64,000 nucleotides of DNA. Origin: Xiphias gladius. Its lineage: Eukaryota; Chordata; Actinopteri; Istiophoriformes; Xiphiidae. Below the pieces are notes generated by a model. That model was not told the DNA's origin. It saw nothing but the letters and a program-made list of their open reading frames with translations, and ran no database searches. The position numbers and the translations under genes are program-made. Shown piece after piece: positions 24,401-34,700 of this stretch. The DNA lies in NCBI RefSeq assembly GCF_016859285.1, contig NC_053414.1:3433017-3497016 (forward strand), read 5' to 3'. Position 1 is the stretch's first letter, and each line of letters starts with the position of its first letter.

Positions 24401-27400
24401 GATAAGTTTTTACTGAGCTCCACATCTTTGGAGCTTATCATTAGGGAGAAGCTCTATCACTGAGAAAGCAGATTCTACTGAAATGTTCGGTAGTACATCC
24501 TCACCCTGCTATAGCCTATCGCCTCCGTTCATTCTGTGCCCCTGAACGCAAGGCTAAAAAGGAAGTGTCTGTCTCACTGTGGTGGCAGTCGTTTTACAGT
24601 TGGTTGGGAAACACCACAATTGTGAAAGAATAGTTAGGACCAATGTTGGGGTGTAATAGTGTAATGTCATCGGGTTTTCCGTCTCCCTCCTGTCATCACA
24701 TAGGACGAGAGGTTGTATGTAATGTATTTTTTCAAGATTTTGTTGGAATTTTTTAAAATTTCACTGGGAAATATTATTACATATTTCTCTTTATTCTCAA
24801 AATCTTTTTTTTTTTACTGAGTTGCAGCAGTTCTCAAAGCCATCGCTCGTTTTTTATGTTTAGTCCTCACAGGTTTTTTCAGTAACAGTTGGTTAGTATT
24901 AATCTAGCGCATCAACCGAATGTAAGGAAAGCCTCAGCTAGTGAAGCTCTTAGCGACGTGTAAATCAGTTGGCATTACATCGGTCAGCTTACATAACAGC
25001 ATCCTCTACTCGTTGATCGCTGCAAATTTTCAGCAATAACCAAAGATTTACACGAGAACTATTTTGTTTGCTGCAACCTGTGGGAATTAACGGGATGGAC
25101 ACATTTTTAATATATTTGATGTAAGGGATGAAAACTAAATTTGCCTGAACACACTTTTTCGCGAGGCCCGCGACTCTATACATGCTCAGGGTCGCATAAA
25201 ATCGGTCCATCACAAAAAAGTAAAGCCTTGATAATATCACAGAATGAAATTTGATACTTTTTTCCACAGTCAGACCGGTTTATTAATGAAAGGAGTAAGA
25301 ACAATGAGGCATATGATCAATTCATAAACATCTCTAGCACATTTTTGTCAGCTGTATATAACAATAACTCCTAGTAATATAAATAGAATGAATTTATTTA
25401 CATGACCTGGACCCAAATAACTGGAAGAAAAGTGATGGATAGATTAACCAATTAAAAAATAAGTATTTCATTTAAGTTAATCTAAGTTTTTGTTAAGATC
25501 TTCACCCGTCCATTCCAAATTGATGACCTCCTGGCTACTGTAGCAGCAGTAGTGACCGTGTTTGACTTAAACTCCACAAAAGAGGATCAAACAGCCTCTG
25601 CAGCACGATCCACTGTTGCAGCAGCGCTTTTTAAAACTTCATGACAACCTGACAGCAAGTTCGCTTCACGCCTGTCTTTGCTTTCACTCAGTTGGAATGA
25701 AGTCATACTGTCACAAAAGTAGAAGTAAAAGCCTCTTGTATCGAATTTTTCCGAAGGGAGAAGTTACACTTTGTCTTTGAGGGCTTCCGTACAAATCAGA
25801 GAGCGCGGCAGCTTTACCTTCGGTCTGCGGCGAGGAAGGTCTTCTGATCTCTGACGTCCGTCCAACATCACTGACATCCACTGAGACACAGACAGAGATT
25901 ACGTGTCATATTTTCAATTTGACTTGTTAATTATTATTTAGCATTGAGTTAACGGGAGCTTGTTAATTCGTTTTTCATTTTCATCTGTTTTTTTTTTTTA
26001 AATGTATCCGTGTTATGTTCTGCTTGGCTGTAACTCCAGTGAACCTTTATTTCTCGGTTCACATATTCTGGACTGTTTACAAGTGGTTCTTAAATAAAGC
26101 TAGCATAATAACATTTAAATTCCCAATTTTTTCCGGGGGGGGGGGGGACTGGGGGTGTCTCAGCCTTTATTGACAGCGACAGTGTAGAGACAGGGGGGGT
26201 CCCGGGCTGGATTTGAGCCTGGGCCGCTGCAGTGAGCTACTGGTGGGCCCCTTGAATTCCCGTTTTTATTCACTGAAAGCTGATTGTCATAAACAGGAAA
26301 AGCACTTAACCAAGAGGGATGCACGGCTACGATTTCTAGAGGTGCACAATGCATCAGTGGCTGTTATATTATTGGCCGATAAGTAGGAAAATTAGTATTA
26401 TGGAATTTCAGCCGATGATTGAGTTTAATCATGTGCAGCATGGCTGCGGGCAAAAGACGCCACCTGTCGCCCGGTTCTGAGTAGTTCTGGCCCAAAATGA
26501 ACAGCCAAATATTTTCTACTGATACTTTTGCAAGTTCGATTCGAATCGAGTTTACGCTAGTATGTACTGCCTCCAGGAAATAGTCGTATGCCCGCACTCT
26601 TAGGTCCAACTCTGACAAACGCTTTCGCCTCCTCCCGCCTACTCTTCTTTCATACGCTAACAAACTGTCAGCCGTGGGAGCCTCGGCGCTCGCCATATTT
26701 GTTCATGTACCAGAGTCAGAGCCTTGATTTTTGTGTATTTACTGCAGAAATAATACACACGTAGCGTCAGCACAGTTATCACAGTAAGTTGCATAAAACT
26801 ATTTTTTAAGCGGGTGTATTTCCCATCAATGTGGCTTCTGTGGCTCTATGGGTCCTGCTAACTTTGCATTCGCTACCTCCACGGTGGAGATCCGGCGTAA
26901 ATCGGTGTATGTTTGTAGCCTACACATATTTTACTTTACTTTTACTTATTTTACTGTTCGTGTGCAGATGTATCATTTCACTTCAAGGAGGTCAGTGTTT
27001 TCGGCCTGAACAATCCCTGTAGACCTGTATATGTCTATGCAGTTTATACATACTGATTTTTTCCACATATTGTCACTCTTTGTGTCTAATACATAAACTC
27101 TCCTATATGCAGAAATGCAGGTTACTACTGCTTTACCTTACCCCCATCGACATATCAACCTCACATGTATGACAGCGTTATGTCAGCAGGACATCTCATT
27201 GGTAAATTACTCAGGGCATCGAGTACCACACAAATAATAATGTCAACCCCGTTACTCAGTGACATTAATATCTCAGTGTCTCGACCCACGGAGGATCTGA
27301 AAGAGAATTAAATCTTGTGGTGCCATCTTGCTTGTGTCCCAACAAACACCAAGGACTTGATAACCTTTATTGCGAGATCAGGATGTCGTAATTAAGAGGA

Positions 27401-27833
27401 ACTACGTCTTTTTTTTTTGGAGATATGTAAATAATTTCTGTCTCTTTGCTGAATGCAATGTGCTTCTGTACTGAGAGAAGTTTTGTGTTGCACATGTCAA
27501 CCCACTGTTTCTGCCTGAAAATACAAATAAAGTTGCAGGGGGGGAAAAAAAGTACGACTGACCTTCTGGTCCTGAGCTGGTGTTAGACAGACTCTGCGCC
27601 AGATCATTCCTGTTTATCTTCTCCAAAACCTTCTTGGTCACCTTCGGAGCTCCATGAAAGTCACAGGTCTGCACCATCAGATCCACTGTGTCCCGCCTTT
27701 CTGCCTTCTCCAGCTTGAACGCTTTGATGGTTTGGTAACCTTCCAGGATGTCAGGCTGCTGCAGATACCATTTGAAGTCCTGGAATTCCACGTCTCGTAA
27801 ATCCTGCAGAGTCCGATAAAGGTCCTCTGCCAT
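11891..27833 (-). CDS. NLR gene 1: PYD-FISNA-NACHT-LRR-B30.2 immune receptor
   Basis: Join (minus strand): 27833-27563, 25880-25818, 22587-20724, 20253-20080, 19803-19630, 18755-18582, 16871-16698, 16396-16223, 15642-15469, 15153-14980, 14625-14452, 12642-12596, 12441-11891. All junctions are GT-AG and phases agree throughout. The total is 4188 bp, giving 1395 aa. Domains: pyrin domain (1-90), linker (91-111), FISNA then NACHT with Walker A GIAGIGKT (about 216-223) and Walker [12 protein letters not shown] (about 306-316), winged-helix region with [15 protein letters not shown], eight LRR exons of 58 residues, a 16-residue linker and PRY-SPRY. This is the architecture of fish NLRP3-like/NLRP12-like receptors, cytosolic sensors expected to recruit ASC through PYD. 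ATG context is good (AAGAAGATGG). Orthology to a named NLRP is not claimed. Confidence 0.85.
12596..12642 (-). CDS. NLR gene 1 linker exon before B30.2
   Basis: 47-bp exon reading [15 protein letters not shown], the conserved short exon joining the last LRR to PRY in fish NLR-B30.2 genes. Phases (1 base in, 1 base out) fit. The tryptophan codon TGG is intact here but TGA in the gene 2 copy. Confidence 0.8.
13337..13735. repeat. Fold-back MITE, copy A
   Basis: The outer end carries 'cggccactttattaggtaca' (about 13344). The inner arms 13501-13545 and 13585-13630 are near-perfect reverse complements ('ggtggtgttgtactag' against 'cagtacaacaccgcc') around a loop of about 40 bases, with decayed outer arms. 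It lies in the intron between LRR exon 8 and the B30.2 linker of NLR gene 1. Copy B is at 17150-17745. Confidence 0.7.
13740..14440. other. Intronic stretch, nothing recognised
   Basis: Intron of NLR gene 1 between LRR exon 8 and the linker exon. No further exon, RNA or named repeat could be supported. Confidence 0.4.
14452..14625 (-). CDS. NLR gene 1 LRR exon 8 (terminal type)
   Basis: 174-bp exon of the distinct last-repeat type: [37 protein letters not shown] and ending QWRLDTLR. This type always precedes the B30.2 linker in fish NLRs. It is nearly identical to 33008-33181 in NLR gene 2, including the flanking (CA)n intron sequence. Confidence 0.88.
14980..15153 (-). CDS. NLR gene 1 LRR exon 7
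   Basis: 174-bp exon with [18 protein letters not shown] and [19 protein letters not shown]. Phase 2-2, donor GTCAGGA. Confidence 0.87.
15469..15642 (-). CDS. NLR gene 1 LRR exon 6
   Basis: 174-bp exon with a variant first helix ([18 protein letters not shown]) and [19 protein letters not shown]. It is more divergent than its neighbours, but length and phase are conserved. Confidence 0.85.
15768..15850 (-). pseudogene. Relic LRR exon
   Basis: On the minus strand an acceptor CCTATCAG precedes sequence closely matching the first half of the 174-bp LRR exons ('gttgaatcaaactaggctta'), but four bases are missing after AGAGAAA and four more before GCTGGACC. The match stops at GCTGGACCT, so the second half and the donor are gone. 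It is a dead copy inside the intron between LRR exons 5 and 6. Confidence 0.7.
16223..16396 (-). CDS. NLR gene 1 LRR exon 5
   Basis: 174-bp exon with [18 protein letters not shown] and [19 protein letters not shown]. Very similar at DNA level to exon 7 (14980-15153), which suggests recent internal duplication. Confidence 0.88.
16698..16871 (-). CDS. NLR gene 1 LRR exon 4
   Basis: 174-bp exon with [18 protein letters not shown] and [19 protein letters not shown]. Ends CTTAG before GTCAG. Phase 2-2. Confidence 0.87.
17150..17745. repeat. Fold-back MITE, copy B
   Basis: The left arm (about 17157-17312) and right arm (about 17560-17705) are reverse complements over about 140 bases ('tttattgaatttgttt' against 'aaacagattcaataaa'). 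The right outer end reads 'ggtgtacctaataaattggc', matching copy A. The roughly 245-base centre has no coding potential. It lies in the intron between LRR exons 3 and 4. Confidence 0.75.
17750..18560. other. Intronic stretch, nothing recognised
   Basis: AT-rich intron of NLR gene 1. A 96-codon plus-strand ORF here (18141-18431) has no recognisable domain and no splice partners, so it is not called. Confidence 0.4.
18582..18755 (-). CDS. NLR gene 1 LRR exon 3
   Basis: 174-bp exon with [18 protein letters not shown] and [19 protein letters not shown]. Donor GTGAGAT. Phase 2-2. Confidence 0.88.
19630..19803 (-). CDS. NLR gene 1 LRR exon 2
   Basis: 174-bp exon, acceptor TTATCAG, donor GTCAGATC. 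Contains [18 protein letters not shown] and [19 protein letters not shown]. Confidence 0.88.
20080..20253 (-). CDS. NLR gene 1 LRR exon 1
   Basis: 174-bp phase 2-2 exon, 58 residues, beginning [14 protein letters not shown] and carrying [19 protein letters not shown], the ribonuclease-inhibitor-type LRR pair. It is the first LRR exon after NACHT and resembles the first LRR exon of NLR gene 2 (35432-35605). Confidence 0.88.
20724..22587 (-). CDS. NLR gene 1 exon 3: FISNA-NACHT-WHD-HD2
   Basis: The 1864-bp exon is the large central exon of fish NLRs. The FISNA part includes [13 protein letters not shown] and [16 protein letters not shown] has an intact Walker A (GIAGIGKT) and Walker B with both acidic positions (ILDGLDES). 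Further on are [13 protein letters not shown] (sensor 1 region), [29 protein letters not shown] (winged helix) and the terminal [17 protein letters not shown] block. The longer upstream ORF (to 22825) is intron: the acceptor TTTCAAACAG precedes the exon. ATP binding and oligomerisation are the expected role. Confidence 0.92.
22850..25800. other. Large intron of NLR gene 1, no gene recognised
   Basis: Intron 2. The ORFs on both strands (for example 23051-23374 plus, 24989-25267 minus) show no domain I can identify. The sequence may contain decayed transposon material, but nothing was named with confidence. Confidence 0.4.
25818..25880 (-). CDS. NLR gene 1 exon 2: short linker
   Basis: A 63-bp exon between a TCTCAG acceptor and a GAAG/GTAAAG donor, reading [17 protein letters not shown] and onward. 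Its phase (2 bases in, 1 base out) fits both neighbours. Short Ser/Pro-rich linkers between PYD and FISNA are usual in fish NLRPs. It is called mainly from splice sites and phase. Confidence 0.65.
26120..26260. repeat. Poly-G tract and SINE-like fragment
   Basis: A run of about 13 G near 26136 is followed by 'gacagggggggtcccgggct' and 'gagcctgggccgctgcagtg', wording recalled from a common fish short repeat with a tRNA-like B-box look. It lies in intron 1 of NLR gene 1. Confidence 0.4.
26364..26696 (-). other. Unassigned ORF in NLR gene 1 intron 1
   Basis: 110 codons from an ATG, beginning [20 protein letters not shown], followed by [19 protein letters not shown]. The basic start could be an N-terminal piece of a transposase, and the far end contains GGCCGATAA-type repeat wording. 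No domain is recognised and no splice partner was found. It is probably transposon-derived rather than a host gene. Confidence 0.25.
27563..27833 (-). CDS. NLR gene 1 exon 1: pyrin domain
   Basis: Begins [20 protein letters not shown] and continues with [13 protein letters not shown] and [11 protein letters not shown], the conserved positions of the fish pyrin (DAPIN) death fold of about 85-90 residues. It ends at GAAG before GTCAGT (phase 1). Pyrin domains bind other pyrin domains, in particular the adaptor ASC. The start was chosen because the family begins MA-x-x-L at this point and the ATG has a purine at -3 and G at +4. Confidence 0.88.
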
Positions 27834-27969
27834 CTTCTTGGCGGCCTACTGAAATCAGGAGGGATTGTCAACCGGGAGGAAAACTGCCCCGTGGGCTGGA
27901 CTTCCCCTGAAGTCCCGTTTGAAATGGGCGACTGCTTACGCTTATTCAAATTAAAGACAGCCACCTATG

Positions 27970-29000
27970 AAATAAAGCACCACCAAACCGGAAGCTGATG
28001 ATGTTAAAGCGGGATGCTAATGAATTCGCAGATTCCTTCATTCACTGAGAAAACTACACATAGAGACAGCTGAAGTCCTGTCCCATTTGCTTTTAGCTTT
28101 CGTTGCACCAGCTTTTGGTTCTTGAAATAAAGACTGTGCTGTCGTTTTTATCTGCAGGGCTCATGACACCAAACACCACTGTGCACGAAGGATACCGTCA
28201 TCCTGAAACCACAACTTTAAGGTGGTTTTTCAGGTGTAACTCACACAGTGGTGCTTTGACCCAACCGCTAACGTCAGCATGCTAACATGCTCACAAGGAC
28301 AATGCTAACATGCTTATGTCAAGCAGGTGTAATGTTTACCATGTAGACCATCTCCGTTTAGCATGTTAGGGTGCTAAAATTTGCTAATGAGCACAAAACA
28401 CAAAGTACAGCTGAGGCTGATGGGAACGTCATTAGTTTTGCAGGTATCTGATCATAAACCAAAGTACTGGAGATGGTAAAATGTTGATCTGATGATGGCG
28501 CTGGATGAAAAACGGGGTGACCTTCAGTATTATTACAGTTCATCCTCAAGAGAGAGACATGAAAGTTTATCCAATGGTTGCAAAGACATGTGACTCAAAA
28601 CCAGATGTGTCCACCTCATGGCGGCACTAGAGGACAAGTCAGGGGATCACCGAAGACAATAAGATTCATCCAGAGGGGGACATGGATGTCTGACAATCCG
28701 TCCACAAATTGTTGGGACATTTCAGCTTGGATTAAAGACGTGGACTGACAGACTGACAGACAGACCAACATTGACCCTCGTGGAGCCACAGCACTAAAAA
28801 CACAGCTCCAAACATTCCTCTTCAAGTTCACTAAATAAACAGCAGGTATCTTGATGGCGTCAGTACAGAAACGGACCTACTTCAGCGACGTGGCAGGAAT
28901 AGAAACAGGCCAAAGCTTCACATAAAATTCCATTATCTATGGAGTGAGCGGATGCTTAAAAAGAAAAAGACTCGTTACCTGTTTCTGAAGGTTTTGAGGA
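27970..29000. repeat. Teleost repeat cluster upstream of NLR gene 1
   Basis: Contains 'catgctaacatgctcacaag' wording (about 28278) and 'gggacatggatgtctgacaa' (about 28678), parts of a repeat whose other copies lie at 1105-1265 and 56540-57010, here mostly in the opposite orientation. The NLR gene 1 promoter should lie within about 27840-28000, but no TATA box or other decisive element was identified. Confidence 0.45.
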
Positions 29001-31100
29001 TATTAGACCCTGTTGATAATATCAAAATCCAGTCTGGCTGCTGCAGTTAGGTCTCTGTTAAAGAGATGGCGTTTAAGGAAATGAGGAATTAAGTGAAATT
29101 TCAACTTCAGCTTTTTCAGATTCCTGTCACTCATGTGAGTTCCTGTAAAAATGCACCCTACATAGTAAATGACATCAATACAGCCGCATGACATTTTGTT
29201 TTTGTTTTCAGCCAACCCTTACTGTGGTTTTCCTTTCTCGGATAGCAAAAAGACTCACCGTGAGAATGTGCTGAGTCCAGCTTGTATGGTCTCTCACATC
29301 CAGTTGACGCACGGTCAGGCAAGGTCAGAAGTCACGTTTACAGAGCAGCTGCACCGAAAGTGTGCGGTTTTTCCGGTCACAGCCCGCCACCCCGTGTGGA
29401 CACCTGAGTTATTAGTTTTCTTTAAATGTCACACAGCAGTGGGGTTTTTTTTTAATGACCAAACATAGGTCATTATGTGATTCCTGTCAGCCACGTGGTA
29501 TACATTTTTTACACATTGTTCCACAGGAGCTCAGAAGCTGTTCAGTCATAAACTGGCGATATGCAGCATCCACTATCTTCCTACTGAAGAGCATCAGCAG
29601 CACCAAAATCTCAGTGTCATTTTTTTTTTTAATCTATTTTGAGAAGTTTATGTTTGTGTGCCTGTGTGTGATGATTATGCAGATTCTGGGACGAAGTTCT
29701 TCTGAGATCAAACTGACGGGAAAGGGCTTAAAAAGAAACCGGAGTGTGGCCAATACTGTCAGAAAGAAGGGGTGATCTGCAGCCAGGTGATACTCCTACG
29801 TGGAACTATTTACCTACTCAAAGGTGCCAAGTGCTGGGAATTTCTAGTAATTTTGTAATTGGTTGCTCTATTAGATTACATTTGACGGTGACTCAAAAAT
29901 CCAAATGAACAGTCTGATGTCCACACCAGATGGACCACATCAGACCAGATCTAGACCAGATAAACAGGAAGGATGGAAAAGTTTCAGATTTGTGAAACCT
30001 AAATTTTATTTCTGAAAACACACAAACCTCTCCGTCTGCACGCTCCCTCTCTCTTCACCAAATTCATGCCGCGTAAGGAGGGTCGACCCATACATATAGA
30101 CCCCGACACAGGTCAAACCCGTGTCACTCTGTCGGTCCGAATGGGGGGTTACGGAATCTAAGAAGGACGTTGCCCTTTAAAGTCATGAACCGAGGGGGCA
30201 TGGGGCAGGGAAGAACCCATTCGGGGCAGATTTGGATCATTTACTATGAATTTCCATTTTTCCCTCTGAAGTCCGGTGTATGTTGTTTGACGAAGGCCTT
30301 GGTGGAGGTCTGCCCTCTACCGAAGTGCCATTCTAGCTTGTTATTGTTTTGTATTTATTTTCAAAGAAATGTACTTATTTAGCTCCCAGCTGTGATGGCA
30401 GGTTAGGGTCAGCTGGGTGGTCAGTGGGTCCTGTATGAACCAGGTCCTGCTCCGGTGGCAGAGGGGGGGAGGTTGGCCGCTAGCAGGACTGTCGGGCGGT
30501 GGTTTCTGTATCTGGCCGGACTGGGAGGCAGCAGTGGCTGCAGTCGCAGTAGCGGCTCCCTACTAATTAGTCAGAAAGTGCAGGCAACAATGACTATGAG
30601 GTTGAAATGTTGACTTTCAGCTTTTATTTGAGAATGTTTCATCATCACGTTTTTCCCATTGGAGCCCAAGTTGAAGGCAAAAAGGTCCGAGATAAGCAAG
30701 AAGTGAAAAGACTGTAGACCAGACCCAACAGACAGTCACTAGCTGCAGCGATTTACAACCAAATATGATATTACTGATAACCAAATATATATTTTTCAAG
30801 TGAATGTTAATGTGTTGCTCACACTTCCCTTAATTTGGTTCCCCTCTGTATAAGAAAGGTTTCTTGACATTTCCGATTATTAAACCTCCCCAGGTGTCAT
30901 TTCCACTTTATTTCTCGGAAACAACAGTAACAAAATGAGATGGAGGACGATTTCTGCGGCAGATTAATGAAAAATAAAACAAATTTAAACTAAAGGATCA
31001 AAAATATAGATCACTCACTTTTTGGTTGTTATGTGGTAGAATGCTGGGTTTGGTTAAGATTAATAGAAACTGATTAATTGCTGTGAGAATAAGTTGCATG
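29000..31100. other. Gap between NLR genes
   Basis: No gene seen. 30165-30260 carries 'gcagggaagaacccattcgg', a repeat with a second copy at about 53560-53690 ('ccagggaagaacccgttaca'). 30908-30913 (AATAAA on the minus strand) is a possible poly(A) signal for NLR gene 2. Confidence 0.45.
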
Positions 31101-31130
31101 TGTGTCTCTGTTAGTCAGCAGTGACTCTCT

Positions 31131-31544
31131 TTACACAGGGAGACACTGTGTCCCTTGCAGTGAAGTCAGAGACACCGAGGAACTGGATTCAACCCAGAAC
31201 CCAGGGTAGACAGGTTCAGTGAATGTGGCGTTGAAGGTGTGGAGGTGGATCGGTGTGCCAGAGGAGACTCTGTAGAAGGACAGAACGCCGGCAGGACAGT
31301 CCACGTACACTGCTACTCTGTTAGAGACAGAGCAGGGAGGGAGGACTGTTTTGTTCTTTTCGTGACTGACATAATAACCACGTTTCGAGCAGCTCAGGCT
31401 CCAGGACTGGTTGGTCTCTCCAAACCTGCTGTCAAAACGTTTTCCTTTCCTTACGATTCCTCTGTAGCTCACTGCTATTTGAACATCTCCTTCCCACTCG
31501 ACCTCCCAGTAACGGCGCCCGGTCAGACCATCTCTACACAGCAA
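31131..31544 (-). pseudogene. Decayed B30.2 exon of NLR gene 2
   Basis: The SPRY half is present ([38 protein letters not shown]) and still open. The PRY half is absent: compared with gene 1, 137 bp starting right after the acceptor CCATCAG are missing, with CAG at both break points. 137 is not a multiple of three, so normal splicing from the linker exon would hit TAG within four codons. The C-terminus also differs from gene 1 (ends LQGTQCLPV). Confidence 0.8.
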
Positions 31545-31698
31545 CTGATGGAGAGAACAAGACACAGGACAGCAGCGGTTTATCATCTAACACGGCCGAT
31601 GGATCTGGAGAGTTGAATGTAGATACACAAACTTTCAATTCAAACAGCTTTAACATGCGTCGCCTTGTTTTCATGAGTCAAAGGGAAAACACACTCAC

Positions 31699-31745
31699 AC
31701 TTCCTCAGACCAGGTCTCAGTCACTGCTTTCCATCAGGTTCCAGT
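31699..31745 (-). pseudogene. NLR gene 2 linker exon with nonsense codon
   Basis: Same 47-bp exon as 12596-12642 in gene 1, but reading LEPDGKQ then TGA (31723-31721) in place of TGG. Splice sites remain. The stop would truncate the protein just after the LRRs. Because another exon follows, the mRNA may be subject to nonsense-mediated decay. Confidence 0.8.
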
Positions 31746-34700
31746 CTGGAGGAAGAAACAAAGTCGGAATGAACCTTCACAAGCTTCACCATTAATCATA
31801 AAATGATGATCATTAAACCTTCACCAAGAGAATTTTACATAAAATATTCAGAATAACACAACAATGAAATGAGAAAAATGACAAAATGTAAGACAAAACA
31901 AAAAAAACCTGAGTCAAGTTCCATACTTTCGTGACGTGATAACAACTAAACCATTAAGCTCAATGTGTAATGACATGAATTCTGTGCTTCTTTGTTGTAT
32001 TTGGGGATGTAACAGACTGACTTTGTTATTGTCTATGTAACTGTTGGAATTTAGGTCTGAATCCAAGACCAGACTGTAACAGTTCACTCATGCCTTTATT
32101 CATTCTCTGCCTGCCTTTGCCATGAGACTAACTATCCTGTCGTTTCTGACCCCGCCACGCCCTCCTGTCCCGCCGTAACCGAGGCTTTCCCAGCCACCCA
32201 CCCACCTGCTCCCTACCCACTAATCAGTTCTTAGTAGTTATACCGGCCCGTTTCCACTCATCCCCTGTCAGACTGTGAATTGTGCTTTCCACGCCGTAGC
32301 TTTCCAGCCTTCTTGTCTGTTTTTGCCCTACTGTTTTTAACCACCTGCCCATTTTTGGATTTTGCTTTCTTTGCCTGCTCCTTTTGCCTGGTTTACCTGC
32401 CTGCCTGTTACCGACCTCTGCCTACGCCCTGACTTCACCTCCTGCTTGACCTTGCCCGCTTCTGCCTGCCAACCATTAATAAAGATGAGTAGAGGAGTTC
32501 TCCTAAACCTGGGCCGTGACACCAGACCAAGGTTTCTGATTTTTTTTTTTTAAAGAAGGCACATGGCGCATTTTTTAATGTGTATGGACGTTGATGGAGT
32601 TACCTGCATATTTTAGGATACCACTGCATGTCTTGCAGATGACAACAGCAGGGTAAAGATTTCAGACAGCATTATGGGTATTTATTAATGAAGTGGACAG
32701 CAAAGAAAAACTCTTCACATTCATAAAGCTAAAGTTAGTGGAGGCTGACTCAACAAAGACTGCTGCAATGTTGCTTTAATCCAGTCTTACTTACCCCGGG
32801 GGCCCCATGAAGGTGCAAAACTACGTTAATACAAAAAAAAAACACCCAAAATATTTTGTTTTTTGGTTTTTTTGAATGCGTGCATAAAATATTTTCATGA
32901 CACCATCCTGTCTAAGTTTAAAGTAGCTGTCTATGTACACCTAATTGGGGATTTCTCCATCAATGTGACGGAGAAACAGCATGTGAGCACTTGTTGTTCA
33001 TTCACACCTGAGAGTGTCCAGTCTCCATTGTGGATCCTCCAGTCCAGCAGACAGCAGCTTCACTCCTCCGTCTCCTGGATGATTGTAGCTCAGGTCCAGC
33101 TCTCTGAGATGGGAGGGGTTGGATCTCAGAGCGGCGGCCAGAGACATGCAGCCTCCCTCTGTGACCTGACAGCCGGACAACCTGGAGACACGCACACACA
33201 CAAACACACAGTGGTGGATTTTTTTTGTGTATCAATGAGTGAGCTTTTTCCTTCTCACTGGTCCACTTCTTTGAAATTACTTTTACACAGTCAAATGACA
33301 TCAATTCAATTCAATTTTATTTATACAGCGCCAAATCATAACAGAGGTTATCTCGGGGCACTTTTCAGAGCAGGTCTAAACCGGACTCTTTATAGTTATA
33401 TTTAAAGGGACCCAACATTCCCACATGAGCAAAGACTTGGCGACAGCGGCAAGGCTTGACCAGAACCCGGCTCATGGTGGGTGGCCGTCTGCCCCGACTG
33501 GGTTAAGCTTGAGAAAGAGAGAGAGAGAGGGAGAAAGAGGGGGGAGGGCATATCACAGTAGGCGTATAACATAAAGATGTGTAACAAACATGAGACTAAT
33601 AATAAAACTAATAATTATAATAATAAGGTGAATAATAGTACTAATAAAATTAAATAATAATTAGAGATATTATTATAATTAATAATAATAATAGATGATA
33701 AAGTTGAAGAAGTGGGTACTGAGCAGGATCATGGGGGCAGAAGGTGGTTTGCAGTCACAGGTCCAGACTCTGCAGCACAAGGGGCAGAAAAACCTGCTGA
33801 AAGCGTCAGGAAGAGAGAGGAGAGAGGAAGAACGAAACTACGGTAGAGAGAAGAAGTCAAGTTGGTAACGAGCATTGATGGGATATGAATGAGTACAGAT
33901 GGAGAGGAAGAGGGGGAGAGAGGAGCTCGGTGCATCATGGGAAGTCCCCCGGCAGTCTAGGCCTATAGCAGCAGAACTAAGGGATGGTTCAAGACCAGCC
34001 TGAGCCAGCCCTAAATATAAGCTTTATCAAAAAGGAAGGTTCTAAGCCTACTCTTAAACCTGGAGAGCGTGTCTGCCTCCCGGACCAAAACTGGAAGATG
34101 GTCCCGCAGTAGAGGAGCCTGATAACTGAGGGCTCTGCCTCCTATTCTACTTTTGGAGACTCTAGGAACCACGAGCAAGCCTGTGCTCTGGGAGCGCAGC
34201 GTTCTACTGGAGTAATAGGGTACTATGAGCTCTTTCAGATATAATGGTGCCTGACCATTAAGGGCTTTGTAGATGAGGAGGAGGATTTTAAATTCTATTC
34301 TGAATTTCACAGGGAGCCATTGCAGAGAAGCTAACACAGGAGAAATATGATCTCTTTTCCTAGTTCCTAAAAGTACTCACGCTGATGGATCTGCTGGAGA
34401 ATATTTAAAGATTTGTTGGGACCGCCTGATAATAAGGAATTGCAATAATCCAGCCTAGCGGTATCAAAAGCATGGACTAGTTTTTCAGCGTCTTTTTGAA
34501 AACGGATGTGGCTGATTTTTGCAATGTTACGTGGGCAAAAAAGTCGAAGTTTGTTTTAGGTGAGAGTTAAAGGACATATCCTGATCAAAGAGACCTCCGA
34601 GATTCCTAACAGTGGTGCTGGAGGCTAGAGCAAAGCCATCCAGAGTAACTTTATCATTAGATAAAGTGTTTCTGAGGTGTTGCACAATAACTTCAGTTTT

